Shown here: piece after piece, positions 10,901 through 20,366 of the stretch
How the letters are laid out: every line of letters begins with the position of its first letter
Numbering within the stretch: the first letter of the stretch is position 1
Assembly: GCA_907163345.1 (NCBI GenBank)
Contig: CAJQUN010000035.1
Location: 3,593,973-3,657,972, forward strand
DNA from: Haberlea rhodopensis
Lineage: Eukaryota; Streptophyta; Magnoliopsida; Lamiales; Gesneriaceae
Reading direction: 5' to 3'
Length of the DNA stretch: 64,000 nt
Notes under the pieces: model-generated
The model's input: the letters and a program-made list of their open reading frames with translations, nothing else
Told to the model about the DNA's origin: nothing
The model's database searches: none
Program-made: the position numbers and the translations under genes

Positions 10901-10982
10901 TGGGTGAAGAACTAACCAGCAGCCAATCGAAGTACAAATAGAAAATAAAAAACTAAACGAGTAAATACCTTCTAGAATTCAT
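7894..10982 (-). CDS. BET1-like SNARE (BS14/BET11 type), complete
   Basis: Five coding exons (minus): 10982-10969, 9136-8989, 8278-8222, 8132-8073 and 7983-7894. They join to 366 bases plus stop context, giving 122 residues, the usual length of plant BET1-like proteins. All junctions are GT-AG. The start MNSRR comes from a 14-base first exon. Residues 1-35 are the variable N-terminus with LFDGIEEGGIRASSSYSS. The Qc-SNARE motif runs from about 40 to 95 (LQDRV, GDIHEEADTHNRILDRM, GNDMDASRG). A C-terminal membrane anchor follows (VVSFVVIFLVIYYLTR). The protein acts in ER-Golgi vesicle fusion. At least one further 5' UTR exon is likely near 11265-11340 (donor CAG|GTATGT). Intron 1 holds a 1.35-kb transposon; the 3' flank holds the 415-bp tandem duplication, yet the frame is intact. 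Confidence 0.93.
9547..10892. mobile_element. TAA-flanked non-autonomous DNA transposon in BET1-like intron 1
   Basis: The ends are inverted: both read inward through TAGACTTTTATTGATTTTTA, preceded by GGTGTACTCAATC on the left and GGGTGTGTATTGG on the right. The flanks are TAA on both sides (9544-9546, 10893-10895). A 3-bp TAA/TTA duplication and a GG-GTGT end fit the PIF/Harbinger (Tourist-like) group. Inside both ends are further subterminal copies of GACTTTTAT-type words. No transposase frame is present. Confidence 0.6.
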
Positions 10983-11345
10983 AGTTAAGGAGATCGGAAA
11001 TCACACTGCAGCTCAGAACCGTATCCTGCGAATCAAGTTTCTACAAAATTAAAAGAAAACACCAACAGAATTCACATTAATTTCACCACGTAATTTAATC
11101 GATAACTGATGAGACTAAAATTTTAAGGATTTTACAGTGAATAAATAGAATTGAAATGTGCACTTAAGAAAGTACCAATCGCAGAAAATCCAACAGATCT
11201 GAAGAAAGTAAGCGAAGAACGTACGTGAAGCGTACCTCCAACAGAAAAATGGAAGAACATACCTGATTGTCGAACTTCGATCGATTGAGAAAAGAAATAG
11301 AACAGAGAATTAAGAAAGCGATAAAATTTGGTAATTTTCATCTAA

Positions 11346-11860
11346 CGAAATTGGACATAGGTATTGGTTTTCAAAACATTTTTTAATTAAATCTATCAAA
11401 AAATTTTCTTCTCATTAAATTTATATTTTATAAAATTTTAATCAAATAAGTCCAACTTCCCAATTTAACCTAACTTTAGAAGTCTCCTTCATTGTTTAAT
11501 ACTTATTTTAAATAAATATATATTTAAATATTTTATTATTATTTTATATTCAATATATTTTTTCTAAACATTTAAATATTAATGAATATATGAATTAACT
11601 TTTATTGAATTTAGTCAATTCAAATTATTTAAATATGTACTGAATTTAATATGATGAATAATTTAACTTTTTACATTAACGAAAAAATAAATTTAATATT
11701 ATACAATATGTTATCTACAATAATTTTTATATTCCATTTAATATGTATCTACAAATTTATTTTTAAATTTATGTAATAAATTTTGTTAAAAATAATCAAA
11801 TTTAAATTATCTAAATAAATAATGAAATTTAATTTGATTTATTACCTTTTTTACCTTAAC
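11346..11860. other. AT-rich upstream region of the BET1-like gene
   Basis: It lies just upstream of the likely transcription start of the SNARE gene (about 11340). It is AT-rich with no frame or repeat that I recognise. Confidence 0.4.
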
Positions 11861-12240
11861 GACATTAAGTGCACCGCAAGACTGTAAATTAAGTACACAT
11901 ATGCAGTATAATTATGTGTATTGGTATAGTGTAATTGCGTGCACCTTTAAATTAAATTAGATGCATCAATAATATTAAATTAAGTGCACCGTTAGACTTT
12001 AGATTAAGTGGGCCACTAGCCTTTTTAAATTAAGTGCAATTGTGACTTTAAATTAAATTATGTGCATCAACAACATTAATTAAGTGCATCTCTAGACTTT
12101 AAATTAGGTGTACCGTTAGATTTTTAACTAATGCACCAGCAACATTAAATTAAGTGCACCATGAATATTGGATTAAATGCATGGCGTAGTATAATTATGT
12201 GCTCCGACGTAGTATAATTACGTGCACCAATATAATATAA
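11861..12240. repeat. Degenerate minisatellite of AATTAAGTGCACC words
   Basis: About ten imperfect copies of AATTAAGTGCACC followed by an AGACTTTA-like spacer, spaced 25-40 bp, mixed with TATAATTAYGTGCACC words. The order is irregular. It resembles in style the GTGCATCA-rich repeats at 46.8 and 58.9 kb but is not clearly the same family. Confidence 0.6.
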
Positions 12241-12416
12241 TTATGTTCATCATCGAGATAAAGTTGTAAATATTTCAAATAAAAATTTAAGGAATTCAGC
12301 GACAATCTAGACGATGAATTCTAAATCCGTTACAGCTACAGATTTTGCTTGTTCTCTTTTATTGTCCAAGCTGATATTTCAATAGAAGCAAAAAATTTCC
12401 ATACTTTGATGGTAAC

Positions 12417-13085
12417 TAGGGGTGGAATCGGGTCGGGTATCGAAATGGTGAAATTCGGTTTGGTTACCAATTCCACATACCTAATTCTCGACCCGAATTG
12501 AGCTGGTACCCAAAATTGACGAGTAACCGATTTTGGTTTTTTTTTTCATTTGTTTTCCCCCATTTTTTTTTAAAGGAAAGCTAAAGGCTATTTTTTTTTG
12601 GGGATCCGGTCGGGTTCCAAAAAAATAAACGATTCCCAACCTGAATTTTTGGGTCAGGAATCGGGTACTGTCCCGAACTCAAAATATTTCGTTTTTCTCC
12701 GTCCTGAATGAGGATACCGGATTGGGTCGGGTATCTCGAAATTGTGAAATTAGGTTCGGTTACCAATTCCACATACCCGATTCCCGACCCGAGTTGGGCT
12801 GGTACCCAAAATTGACGGGTAACCAATTTTTTTTCCCTTTGTGCTCCCCCACTCCCCCCCCCCCCCCCCCCCCCCCCCCCCCTTTTTAAGGAAAACTAAA
12901 GGCTAATATTTTTTTTGGGACTCGATCGGGTTCCAAAAAAGTAACGATTCCCGACCCGAAAATTATTTTCGGGTCGGGAATCGAGTAGTGTCCTGAACCC
13001 AAAAAGTTTTGTTTTTCTCCATCTCAAATGGGAAGACCGGATCGGGTCGGGTCGGTACCGAATATCCAACCCAATCACGCCCATT
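12417..13085. repeat. hAT-like TAGGGGTGG repeat with internal tandem unit
   Basis: Begins TAGGGGTGGAATCGGGTCGG. A unit of about 295-310 bp is repeated (12431 and 12726 onward), each with GGGTCGGGTATC, CCAATTCCACATACC, TGGTACCCAAAATTGACG and TTTCTCC. The right end is degenerate. It probably is an old non-autonomous element related in its ends to those at 6971 and 32071. The minus-strand frames here are composition effects. Confidence 0.5.
12854..12892. repeat. Homopolymer run of 39 C
   Basis: Uninterrupted C tract inside the second unit of the repeat above. The exact length is uncertain, because such tracts are unstable and hard to sequence. Confidence 0.85.
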
Positions 13086-13247
13086 TAACATTTAAAAAAG
13101 GAGATTGATAGGTTAAAGCGGCAAAAATACCATGTGAAAAAAATCTTCCAATCATCAAATTCTATGGCACAAATTGAAGGAACTTATTTCTTCTTGCCAG
13201 CCTTGGCAACATCTCCCACCTTTGTCTTCTTAACACCACGAATCTCC

Positions 13248-13800
13248 TGTTGGAAAAAATGAAATAAATAAATAGAAAAATTTGAGTGCTCGATCGATCG
13301 ATTTCGTCAGACTATTTTCGTTTATTTTGTGCAGGAGATCGATCAATCGAGCTCTGTTTTTGTTGCGTGAAATGGTGTGTCCATTCACATTCGGGTGTGA
13401 TTTTTTGTGAAGTGATGTCTCCAAATGGTGTCCATTTGTAGTCATTTCTTGGTTTACTATAAGTACAACAATTCCCTCATTGATTAAACATGAGATTTCG
13501 AAATTCATTCAAATTATAAGTGAAAATTGAGAACATTTTGTTGTTCATCAAATTTCTTCGTATTGAGTGCTTTGAACTTTTGTGGTTTGAGGACTTGTGA
13601 TTTGGAGTACTCCTATCATAAGTCATAGTCGTTGTATCTTGGGAGACAAATTGTCATAGCAAACAGTTAGCACCAAGGTGAGATAATATTATCTTAAAGA
13701 CGGAGATTACAAACCTCGCATCGACATACAACTTTGAAGCAATTGTTATTTTGTTACTAGTACGTTCCTGAGATACACTAGGAGAGAAAAACAAACAACA
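13248..13800 (+). mobile_element. Solo LTR inside the eS24 pseudogene
   Basis: 553 bp from TGTTGGAAAA to ACAAACAACA, with TGTTG/CAACA inverted ends. Flanks are TCTCC (13243-13247) and TCTTC (13801-13805), a 5-bp target duplication with one mismatch; removing it restores the expected coding junction of eS24. A TATA-like CTATAAGTA at about 13457 supports plus orientation. The internal region was lost by LTR recombination. Confidence 0.75.
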
Positions 13801-14012
13801 TCTTCTTGGCTATGTTCTTCCTTTCTCAGTTGCTTCGTCGACTTCTCAACCTTAGTGTCGAGACCATTCCTGATGAGCCTGTATTTAGGCTCTTATTTCT
13901 TGGCATTTCGACAGAATCGTAGATCAAACCAAACCCAGTAGCTTTACCTCCTCCAAAGTGTGTCCTGAATTTGAACACAAAGATGGCATTTGGATCCTTT
14001 AGCTCATACATC

Positions 14013-14378
14013 CATGGTTCGCCGTCGCGGGAACGGTGCCCGGAACGGAGGCCTCCGTTCCAGTTACAATAACATTTCACGGAACGGATTTTTTAAAAAA
14101 ATTATCAAAAAAATTAAAAAAATTGAATATTTTAAGAAAAAATATTTATTGGATGCACCCAAAAATGGCCGTTCTGCCATTCTAGAGCAAGCAAAACGTT
14201 CCGTTCCACCATTCTCTAGCTAAAAAACCCGTTCTCTAGCTAAAAAATCGTTCCGTTACCGATTTTGGGGTGAAAAACACCTTTACAAGACATACACATT
14301 TACATGCCGGAACGCCGGACAGGTTGGGGGCGTTCCGGTTCCGTTCCGGCCGTTCCGATATCGTTTCTGTAAACTATG
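14013..14378. mobile_element. hAT-like MITE inside the eS24 pseudogene
   Basis: 366 bp flanked by perfect 8-bp target duplications CATACATC (14005-14012 and 14379-14386), the hallmark of hAT insertion. Ends are weakly inverted: CATGGTTCGC against CATAGTTTAC. The body has repeated GGAACGG/CCGTTCC words. No transposase. Confidence 0.82.
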
Positions 14379-14525
14379 CATACATCTTCGCCGTTTCTCC
14401 TTCAAATCAGACTTAGAAACATTAGGCCTTCCTGGATGCAACACATCAATAATAAATTGTTTCCTGGAAATTAGACGATTCGTCATGAACTTCCTTGTTC
14501 TGATAGTTACTGCCTTGTCCGCCAT

Positions 14526-15170
14526 TTTGGTGACGTTTTATCAGATTCACATTGCCTCGCGCCGCTGCTTAACAAAAGCTGAGTGGTGAGTCCGCTAGAG
14601 AGGCACTTCTAGTTTTTGATTTGCCTGTGATTCCTTCGAATAAATTCTTCGACCCTTGTGTTAAGTTCTTCAACAGACATGCTTGAAAATTTGTTTCTCC
14701 GAACCACGTATCAACGACTTTGTGTCTCTCACTCTGATGAGGAAAGGATTCCCTCTACAAAATCTCTTTTTCCTCAGTTTTAGCCAGAGCGATTGCTTTC
14801 TCAGAATACAGCTCCATTCATTCTCAACTTCTTGATTAATTATGCTATCTGTGGGTATACAGACTGCGTATCTGTTGATTATGATACCGAACTGGAGTCT
14901 GACCTGCCGTTGTTGATGTCCTTACCAGTTTCCAAGATGGTAGGGCCAATTGATGTAACCGATAGTCACCCAAGATTTGATTTTCAATTAAAGCCTATTT
15001 TGGTCATTTAACCAAAAATGGACTTAAATGATTTGAACATATTTTGGTGGACTAGGTTGCAAAATGTTTATGGTACCGACCCAAATTTATCGCTTTTCTT
15101 ATAGTGGGCAGTGATTTAGTCCTTTGGGCCCGTGCTCAACTCCGTGCTTGATATGCAAAATATAAATTAT
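14526..15170. other. No gene recognised
   Basis: Upstream flank of the eS24 pseudogene. A plus-strand frame of 72 codons at 14793-15011 has fairly even composition but matches nothing I know and has no splice context that I can defend. Confidence 0.35.
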
Positions 15171-15815
15171 CACGCCCCGGGCCTAGGCCCGCATAAGCAC
15201 GACTGCACAATGTACTTCTATAACAGCTACTTCGTATCTGTCATCGATCTACGAAAATGGTTAATTCAAGTTGCTATAATAGTCCATTGTAAGCATTTAT
15301 AAACCACTTTAAACTTTCATCCACAATAAATGTGGGACATGTATTATAATCACACTCCTTTAGAATGCGACGTCATCGTCGTGACCTAACTCATCGATCC
15401 ACCAGCATCGGGAATCTAGATGTGGCTCCTACAGATTCAATAGGTGGCTCTGTCATGTAGCACTTCGCCCTGTAGGTTCAAGAGGTGGCTCCCACGCAGG
15501 TGACAATTTACCCCGCGGGTTCAAGATGTGGCCCCCGTCGTATAACACTTTTCCCTTAAGCTCAAGAGGTGGCTCCCACGCACGTAGCACTTTGCTCTGC
15601 ATAACACTTATCTCCCGGTGTTTCCTGCCATGACCGGCTTTGATACAATTATGTCACTCCCGGGGCCTAGGCCCACACAAGCGCGACTGCACAATGGGCT
15701 TCTATAACAACTACTTTGTATCCGTCATCGCTCTACAGAAATGGTTAACCCAAGTTGATATAATAGTTTATTGTAAGTTTTTATAAACCACTTTAAACTT
15801 TCATCCACAACCAAT
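15171..15815. repeat. Direct repeat pair with CGGGCCTAGGCCC words and internal tandem units
   Basis: 15171-15345 and 15653-15815 share CGGGCCTAGGCCC, CACGACTGCACAATG (GCGACTGCACAATG in the second), ACTTCTATAACA, AAATGGTTAA and TTATAAACCACTTTAAAC, offset by about 482 bp. Between them, 15427-15607 has three or four units of about 53 bp containing TTCAAGAGGTGGCTCCCACG. The layout (long direct repeats around tandem units) looks like a retroelement remnant, but I cannot classify it. Confidence 0.6.
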
Positions 15816-16072
15816 GTTGCACAAAGGTATTCCAGTTCAGGGATGAGATGAAGAGTATACTGCTGGCTATTGTCGATGGGTTGGGGTCGAACCCGATTAA
15901 GATGCTGGTCGACGATGATGGCGAGAGGAAGAATTTCCTCAAACAGGCTGCTGATCTTGAGGTTTCGAAGATTTCTGGTTGATTCCATGGTGGCTAGTTG
16001 ATTAATTTCGATGATCTTAGTAAGTTTCCTTGAATTGTGATGAGTGGTGTGGAATTGTTGTTGTGAGTACAT
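15725..16072 (-). CDS. Hypothetical coding-like fragment
   Basis: An open frame of 115 codons; a better start is the methionine at 15988 (MESTRNLRNLK), giving 87 codons. The first 55 or so residues have protein-like composition (SLFEEILPLAIIVDQHL). The remainder runs into the CGGGCCTAGGCCC-type repeat copy (15653-15815), so a gene may have been cut by the repeat. I do not recognise it. Confidence 0.22.
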   Translation of the reverse strand: MYSQQQFHTTHHNSRKLTKIIEINQLATMESTRNLRNLKISSLFEEILPLAIIVDQHLNRVRPQPIDNSQQYTLHLIPELEYLCATLVVDESLKWFIKTYNKLLYQLGLTISVER

Positions 16073-16311
16073 CTTGTGAATTTGTATCAGACATTTATCG
16101 GAGTTAACATAATAAAGAAGATAAGGGTAGAATAAAACAGGGATATTTTAGTCATAAGTAATGGACTAATTAGATTATTGTTCGATAAAATAGACTTAAT
16201 TGAAAGAAGTTTATTAAAAATTGTATTTAATATGAAAGAAGATATTTGTTGATTTAGTTGAAAAATATGTTTGTAGGTGATAAATACCTTTTTGTAATTT
16301 TCTAACAAAAA
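15816..16311. other. Left flank of the nested copia element
   Basis: AT-rich from 16080. Apart from the hypothetical fragment at 15725-16072, nothing is recognised. Confidence 0.4.
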
Positions 16312-16541
16312 TATTGGCATCAATATATCTACACAAATTTAAATTATATTCTTTCCTTAATTATATTATATCTTACCTTATGATTGTAGAGTGTATATAT
16401 CTTTTCCTATTGTATATATATTTTCCTATTGTATAAGGTTTTATTCTTGGCAAGTAGTGATAGGAAACCATGTATATATTCTTCATTGATCGTTGAATAA
16501 TAAATCAATTCATGCCATATGTATCTTATTATTATTTATCA
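16312..16541 (+). repeat. copia 5' LTR
   Basis: 230 bp, starting TATTGGCATC (the usual TG start is not exact) and ending TTTATCA, directly followed by the primer site. Identical to 30746-30975 except at 16492. Confidence 0.93.
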
Positions 16542-16553
16542 TGGTATCAGAGC
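16542..16553 (+). promoter_or_regulatory. copia primer-binding site
   Basis: TGGTATCAGAGC directly after the LTR, complementary to initiator-Met tRNA. Confidence 0.93.
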
Positions 16554-16624
16554 CTAACCTGGTTACCTAAACCTTACTAAAATACAGCCTATCAGCCGCA
16601 CCAATCTTCCCTTACGTCAAAGCC

Positions 16625-17671
16625 ATGGCCGACCATAATGACAAAGATAAAGGCGATAATAATTCCGGTGGAGGTTTGGTGATCGATATCATGTCACCAT
16701 ACTTCCTCCATGCATCTGATAATCCCGGGCAAATTTTCGTTGATGAATTGCTACGGGATGGAAATTACGGTGATTGGGTGAATGATATGAGTAACGCTCT
16801 ATTCGCCAAAAATAAATTTGGATTCGTTGATGGCACGGTTGAGATGCCAAAAATTGATTCATCAGAGATTATGCATTGGCGGCGTTGTAATGCAATGGTT
16901 AAGGGATGGCTTACAAGCGCCATGGATAAGGAAATCAGGAGCAGCGTAAAATATGCAAAGACCGCACGAGAGATTTGGTTAGATCTAGAAGAACGTTTTG
17001 GCAAAGAAAGCGCGCCCAGAGCCTATGAGTTGCGAAGGGATTTGACATTGATGCGCCAAGACAACATGTCCATATCAGCGTACTACACTAAACTAAGAGG
17101 TTTGTGGGAAGAAATTCATTCGGTCACACCCACACCTCGCTGCACATGCGGTGGATGCACTTGTGAGGTTGGAAAAGAACTTACTGCTACCAAGGAGAGG
17201 GAACTCTTATATGAGTTTTTGATGGGACTCGATGAATTCTCAACCGTGAAGACTCAAATTCTGAGTAGTAAACCAACACCCTCGTTAGGGGCTGCGTACC
17301 ACCTTGTTGCGGAAGAAGAGCAGTGCCGGAACATCACAATCACACAAACACCAACACCAACTGCTGCCTTCCAGGTTCAGACGAGGCGTGACGATAAACC
17401 AAATGGTGATCGTCGTGGTGAAAAGAAAGATGGCCGACGCTGCAGTAGGTGCAAGAGATACAACCACACCATTGATACTTGCTTTGAAGTTATCGGATAT
17501 CCATCGTGGTGGAAAGGCGATAAAGATGGGGTTCGAAAACTTGCTACACAACCGCGCACCGGATTTGTTGGACAACCACGTGCTGCTGCTGTTGGACTTG
17601 AAGGAAGTCCAATACCAGGAATTTCGAACGAGCAGTTTGCAAAATTACTTCAAGTCTTTGGCCCAACAAAT
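16625..17671 (+). CDS. copia gag, interrupted by gypsy insertion
   Basis: Starts MADHNDKDKGDNN. The N-terminal part (SPYFLHASDNPGQ, then WVNDMSNAL and AREIWLDLEERFG) fits the copia-like N-terminal and UBN2-type gag families. A zinc knuckle CSRCKRYNHTIDTC is near residue 275. The frame is open until the gypsy LTR begins at 17672; the final 36 codons of the open frame are LTR sequence. On the far side of the insertion (27412) the same frame continues into protease, so this element had a single gag-pol frame at this point before the hit. Confidence 0.9.
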
Positions 17672-18998
17672 TGTGATATCCCCGAAATGATTATGTGGGT
17701 AATCATGCATTTAAGGGTGGTTAATTATGAACCTATATGTTTAAAGCGTTTGTATGTGGGATTAATTTATTTAATTTGATGATGTGGTTTAGGAAGCATG
17801 TTAGGTGTTTTTAATTGTTGTGTTGATGTGGTAGAATAATAAAATATCGAGGAGGGATATTTTTATACATCGTATGATATACCGGGACACAATTAAACAC
17901 CACAAACCACCCCACATGCAACCACCCAACCCCCACTTGCAGCCAAACCCACGCCCCACCCCTGTTTTCTGGGAAAGCAGTTTGACTTGTAGGCATGTTT
18001 GGACTTAGATATTTTGGGTCTTGCCTCTTCCAAAAGCTTCCTTCCTTTTTCCCTTATTTTCTCTGCAACTTGGTCGAGTTCCAGGAGAAAAGTGATCGGG
18101 TTTCATGCTTCTTTTCATATAGAAAATCGAAGGGCAAAAGTGGTGAGGAGTCACTTTTTTCCCAGTTTTCAAGTTTCCTGGCATGCTTGTTTTTTGTAGC
18201 AGATTTGGCATGCTAGTTTAGGGTTTGATGTTATCTTGTTATGAATACCTTTATGTGATGTTTGTGAAGCCCTTAGCATGTTTAGTTAAGAAACTTGCAT
18301 GCTTTATGTGCTAGATTTATGCTAGAGAAAAGGGCTCCTCGAACACCCGAGCAGAGAAGTACTCTGTTTTCCATGTTAGGAAGGGTTTTACCATGATGTT
18401 TCGAAGCATGCTAACTTAGGTTTTGGTTGAACCTTTGATGTGTTTTTATGTATGGTAACTTGTTGAAGGTACCAGTATATTTCCTTGAGCATGTTGCATG
18501 TGTTATGTGAAAGATTTAATCATGTGAAAGGTAGTGTTCGAAAATTCTGGGCAAGGTTCAAGTGCCCTGTTTTCTGGAAATATATGTGCGAAGAGTACTT
18601 TTATGAAGGTGTTATCATGCATGATAAACTTAAGTTTTGGAAAACCTTTGATGTAAAAACATGCTTGGTAGTTTTGTGAAACCCATGGCATGTTTAGTTG
18701 AGCACGGTTTATGTTATATGTGTTAGTTTTGATAGCATGTAAAGGGGTGCTCAAGAATTCTGGAAATGAAAATGTGCCCTGTTTCCAGAAAAAGTTGATC
18801 CAGTACTTGTTTAAATGATCGATATTTATGCATGTAGGTTTATGCTCAGGGTGTATATTTGGTTTGAATACACTCAGGGTAGTGTAGTTCAAATGCTAGC
18901 ATGATGATCTTAGTATGTATTATGTCCTACATGTTAGATTTAAGGGTATAAATATCGGTGTTAAGCAATTCTGGAAAATCGCCGAAGGAACAAGGTTG

Positions 18999-19159
18999 GC
19001 GATCGATCGCCAAGGAGGCGCGATCGATCGCGACGTTCCAGTGGGTTTTGGCGATCGATCGCCAATATTGGGGCGATCGATCGCTGAATGTTTTTTTTTG
19101 GTATGCGAGGCAGTAGCATCTCGCGATCGATCGGGGCTCATGGGCGATCGATCGCGAGA
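18999..19159. repeat. CGATCGATCG palindrome cluster in the gypsy 5' LTR
   Basis: Six copies of CGATCGATCG in 161 bp, mostly as the 12-base palindrome GCGATCGATCGC. The last two form 15-base inverted arms, TCTCGCGATCGATCG and CGATCGATCGCGAGA. The cluster lies about 1.3 kb into the LTR. Confidence 0.95.
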
Positions 19160-19507
19160 TGATATTGAAGGATTAATTTGGTTTTTAATTTGGTTTTGCT
19201 TCCGGATTATTATGAGGTGCCTAATATTGTGTTGTGTGGCTATGTAGAACCATCCCAGGTGCCAGCACAACCGAGGAGATAAAATCGATTGACTCCTCTA
19301 TCTTTTGAAAGGTACGTAAGCGACGTACGGGCATCCCAACGGTAACATGTACTTTATGTTTGTCTTTATGACACATGATGAATGCAATGTGGTGCATTAA
19401 GATTATGATACATGTTTTTATGCATTGTTTTTGCATATGTATGTTGTGAAATATAAGAGGTGTATTTCACGAGTCAAAGTTATCTTAGTAAGGATTTTAA
19501 TGGCTTA

Positions 19508-19609
19508 CGCTAAAGTCCATTGGAAGCGATGAAGAATTCCGCTTACATGGAGTAGCAACGCTAAAGTCCATTGGAAGCGAGGAAGAATTCCGCTTACATG
19601 GAGTAGCAA
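19508..19609. repeat. 51-bp tandem duplication in the gypsy 5' LTR
   Basis: Two units starting CGCTAAAGTCCATTGGAAGC at 19508 and 19559, differing at one base (GATGAAG, GAGGAAG). The same pair is at 26765-26866 in the 3' LTR. Confidence 0.93.
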
Positions 19610-20154
19610 GAAGCATTAAAATGTACTAATGATAAGGGCTCAGGATGAAATAAGGATTTAAGGGAAAAGGAATGTCATGACATTGCATATCCATACATTC
19701 ATATAATGTGTTTCTATTATGAATTATGGTACAGGGACAACCAATGGGCGATATAAATGCTGGAAATACAGGAAGGACTTGTGTTTAAGATTTGCATTTA
19801 TGCCTTACTTTCATATTATGTTAAATATGAATTGTGTTATGCTCATGTGTTGGGGGTTGTCTTTGTAGGTGCTTTTGTTGACGAGAACCAGGGCCGGGGT
19901 TGATATGCTGAGCTGTAAGGAGTGCTACAGGATTAGCATGTTAGAGTTTTTGTATAGCTTCTACTGAGTAGAGTAAGACTATGATGTAGTACCTTTGTAG
20001 GAAGTACGTCTTTCCTTTTGGAACATTTTGGTACTGTAATCTCTAAAGCTCAGGTTAATCAACACGGCACATTACTCTGATATAATCACATGTATGTTTA
20101 GTTCTCTAAATTGCACCTTAATATCTTGATGTGATAACGGGGTCTCACATTTAG

Positions 20155-20166
20155 TGGTATCAGAGC
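20155..20166 (+). promoter_or_regulatory. gypsy primer-binding site
   Basis: TGGTATCAGAGC five bases after the LTR end, complementary to initiator-Met tRNA. Confidence 0.93.
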
Positions 20167-20366
20167 AGTGGTTAGATAACCAGGGAAGAGTGAAGGGTAG
20201 CCTTTAGAGACAAGTTGGCTAGGTATTCATTTAGGCATGCTTATGCATGTGATACATATGGTTGTATACGTGATATACTAACATGCTTTGAATATTTTAC
20301 TCTTGTTATCTAACGGCTTATATTATGAACTGCTTTTGGTATTGTTGTTAACTATTGTGTTGCAGC

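Larger units (their letters stand above)
13184..14525 (-). pseudogene. Ribosomal protein eS24 pseudogene, split by two insertions
   Basis: Minus-strand pieces match plant eS24 (RPS24) from the start (MADKAVTIRTRKF at 14525) through DVLHPGRPNVSKSDLKEK, then YELKDPNAIFVFKFR and FGGGKATGFGLIYDSVE, to the end GVKKTK...KAGKKK with TAA at 13184. No intron interrupts the pieces, so a processed copy is likely. It is dead: one base is lost after KEK (about 14395), one near 13900, a stop (TAA) replaces an expected Tyr codon just after, and more indels follow near 13820. A hAT-like element (14013-14378) and a solo LTR (13248-13800) are inserted into it. eS24 is a small-subunit ribosomal protein. Confidence 0.92.
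17672..20149 (+). repeat. gypsy 5' LTR
   Basis: Starts TGTGATATCCCCGAAATG and ends GGGGTCTCACA. It carries a cluster of CGATCGATCG palindromes, a 51-bp tandem duplication and no credible gene; open frames of up to 129 codons occur identically in both LTRs. Confidence 0.96.

Noticed and set aside
14793..15011. 72-codon plus-strand frame
   Set aside because: No family resemblance, no start or splice context, next to pseudogene and repeats.
18503..18892. 129-codon minus frame, repeated at 25760-26149
   Set aside because: Present identically in both gypsy LTRs simply because the LTRs are identical; no coding signature.
18999..19159. CRISPR-like array
   Set aside because: Repeats are short palindromes with irregular 5-45 base spacing, in a plant LTR. 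It is not a CRISPR.
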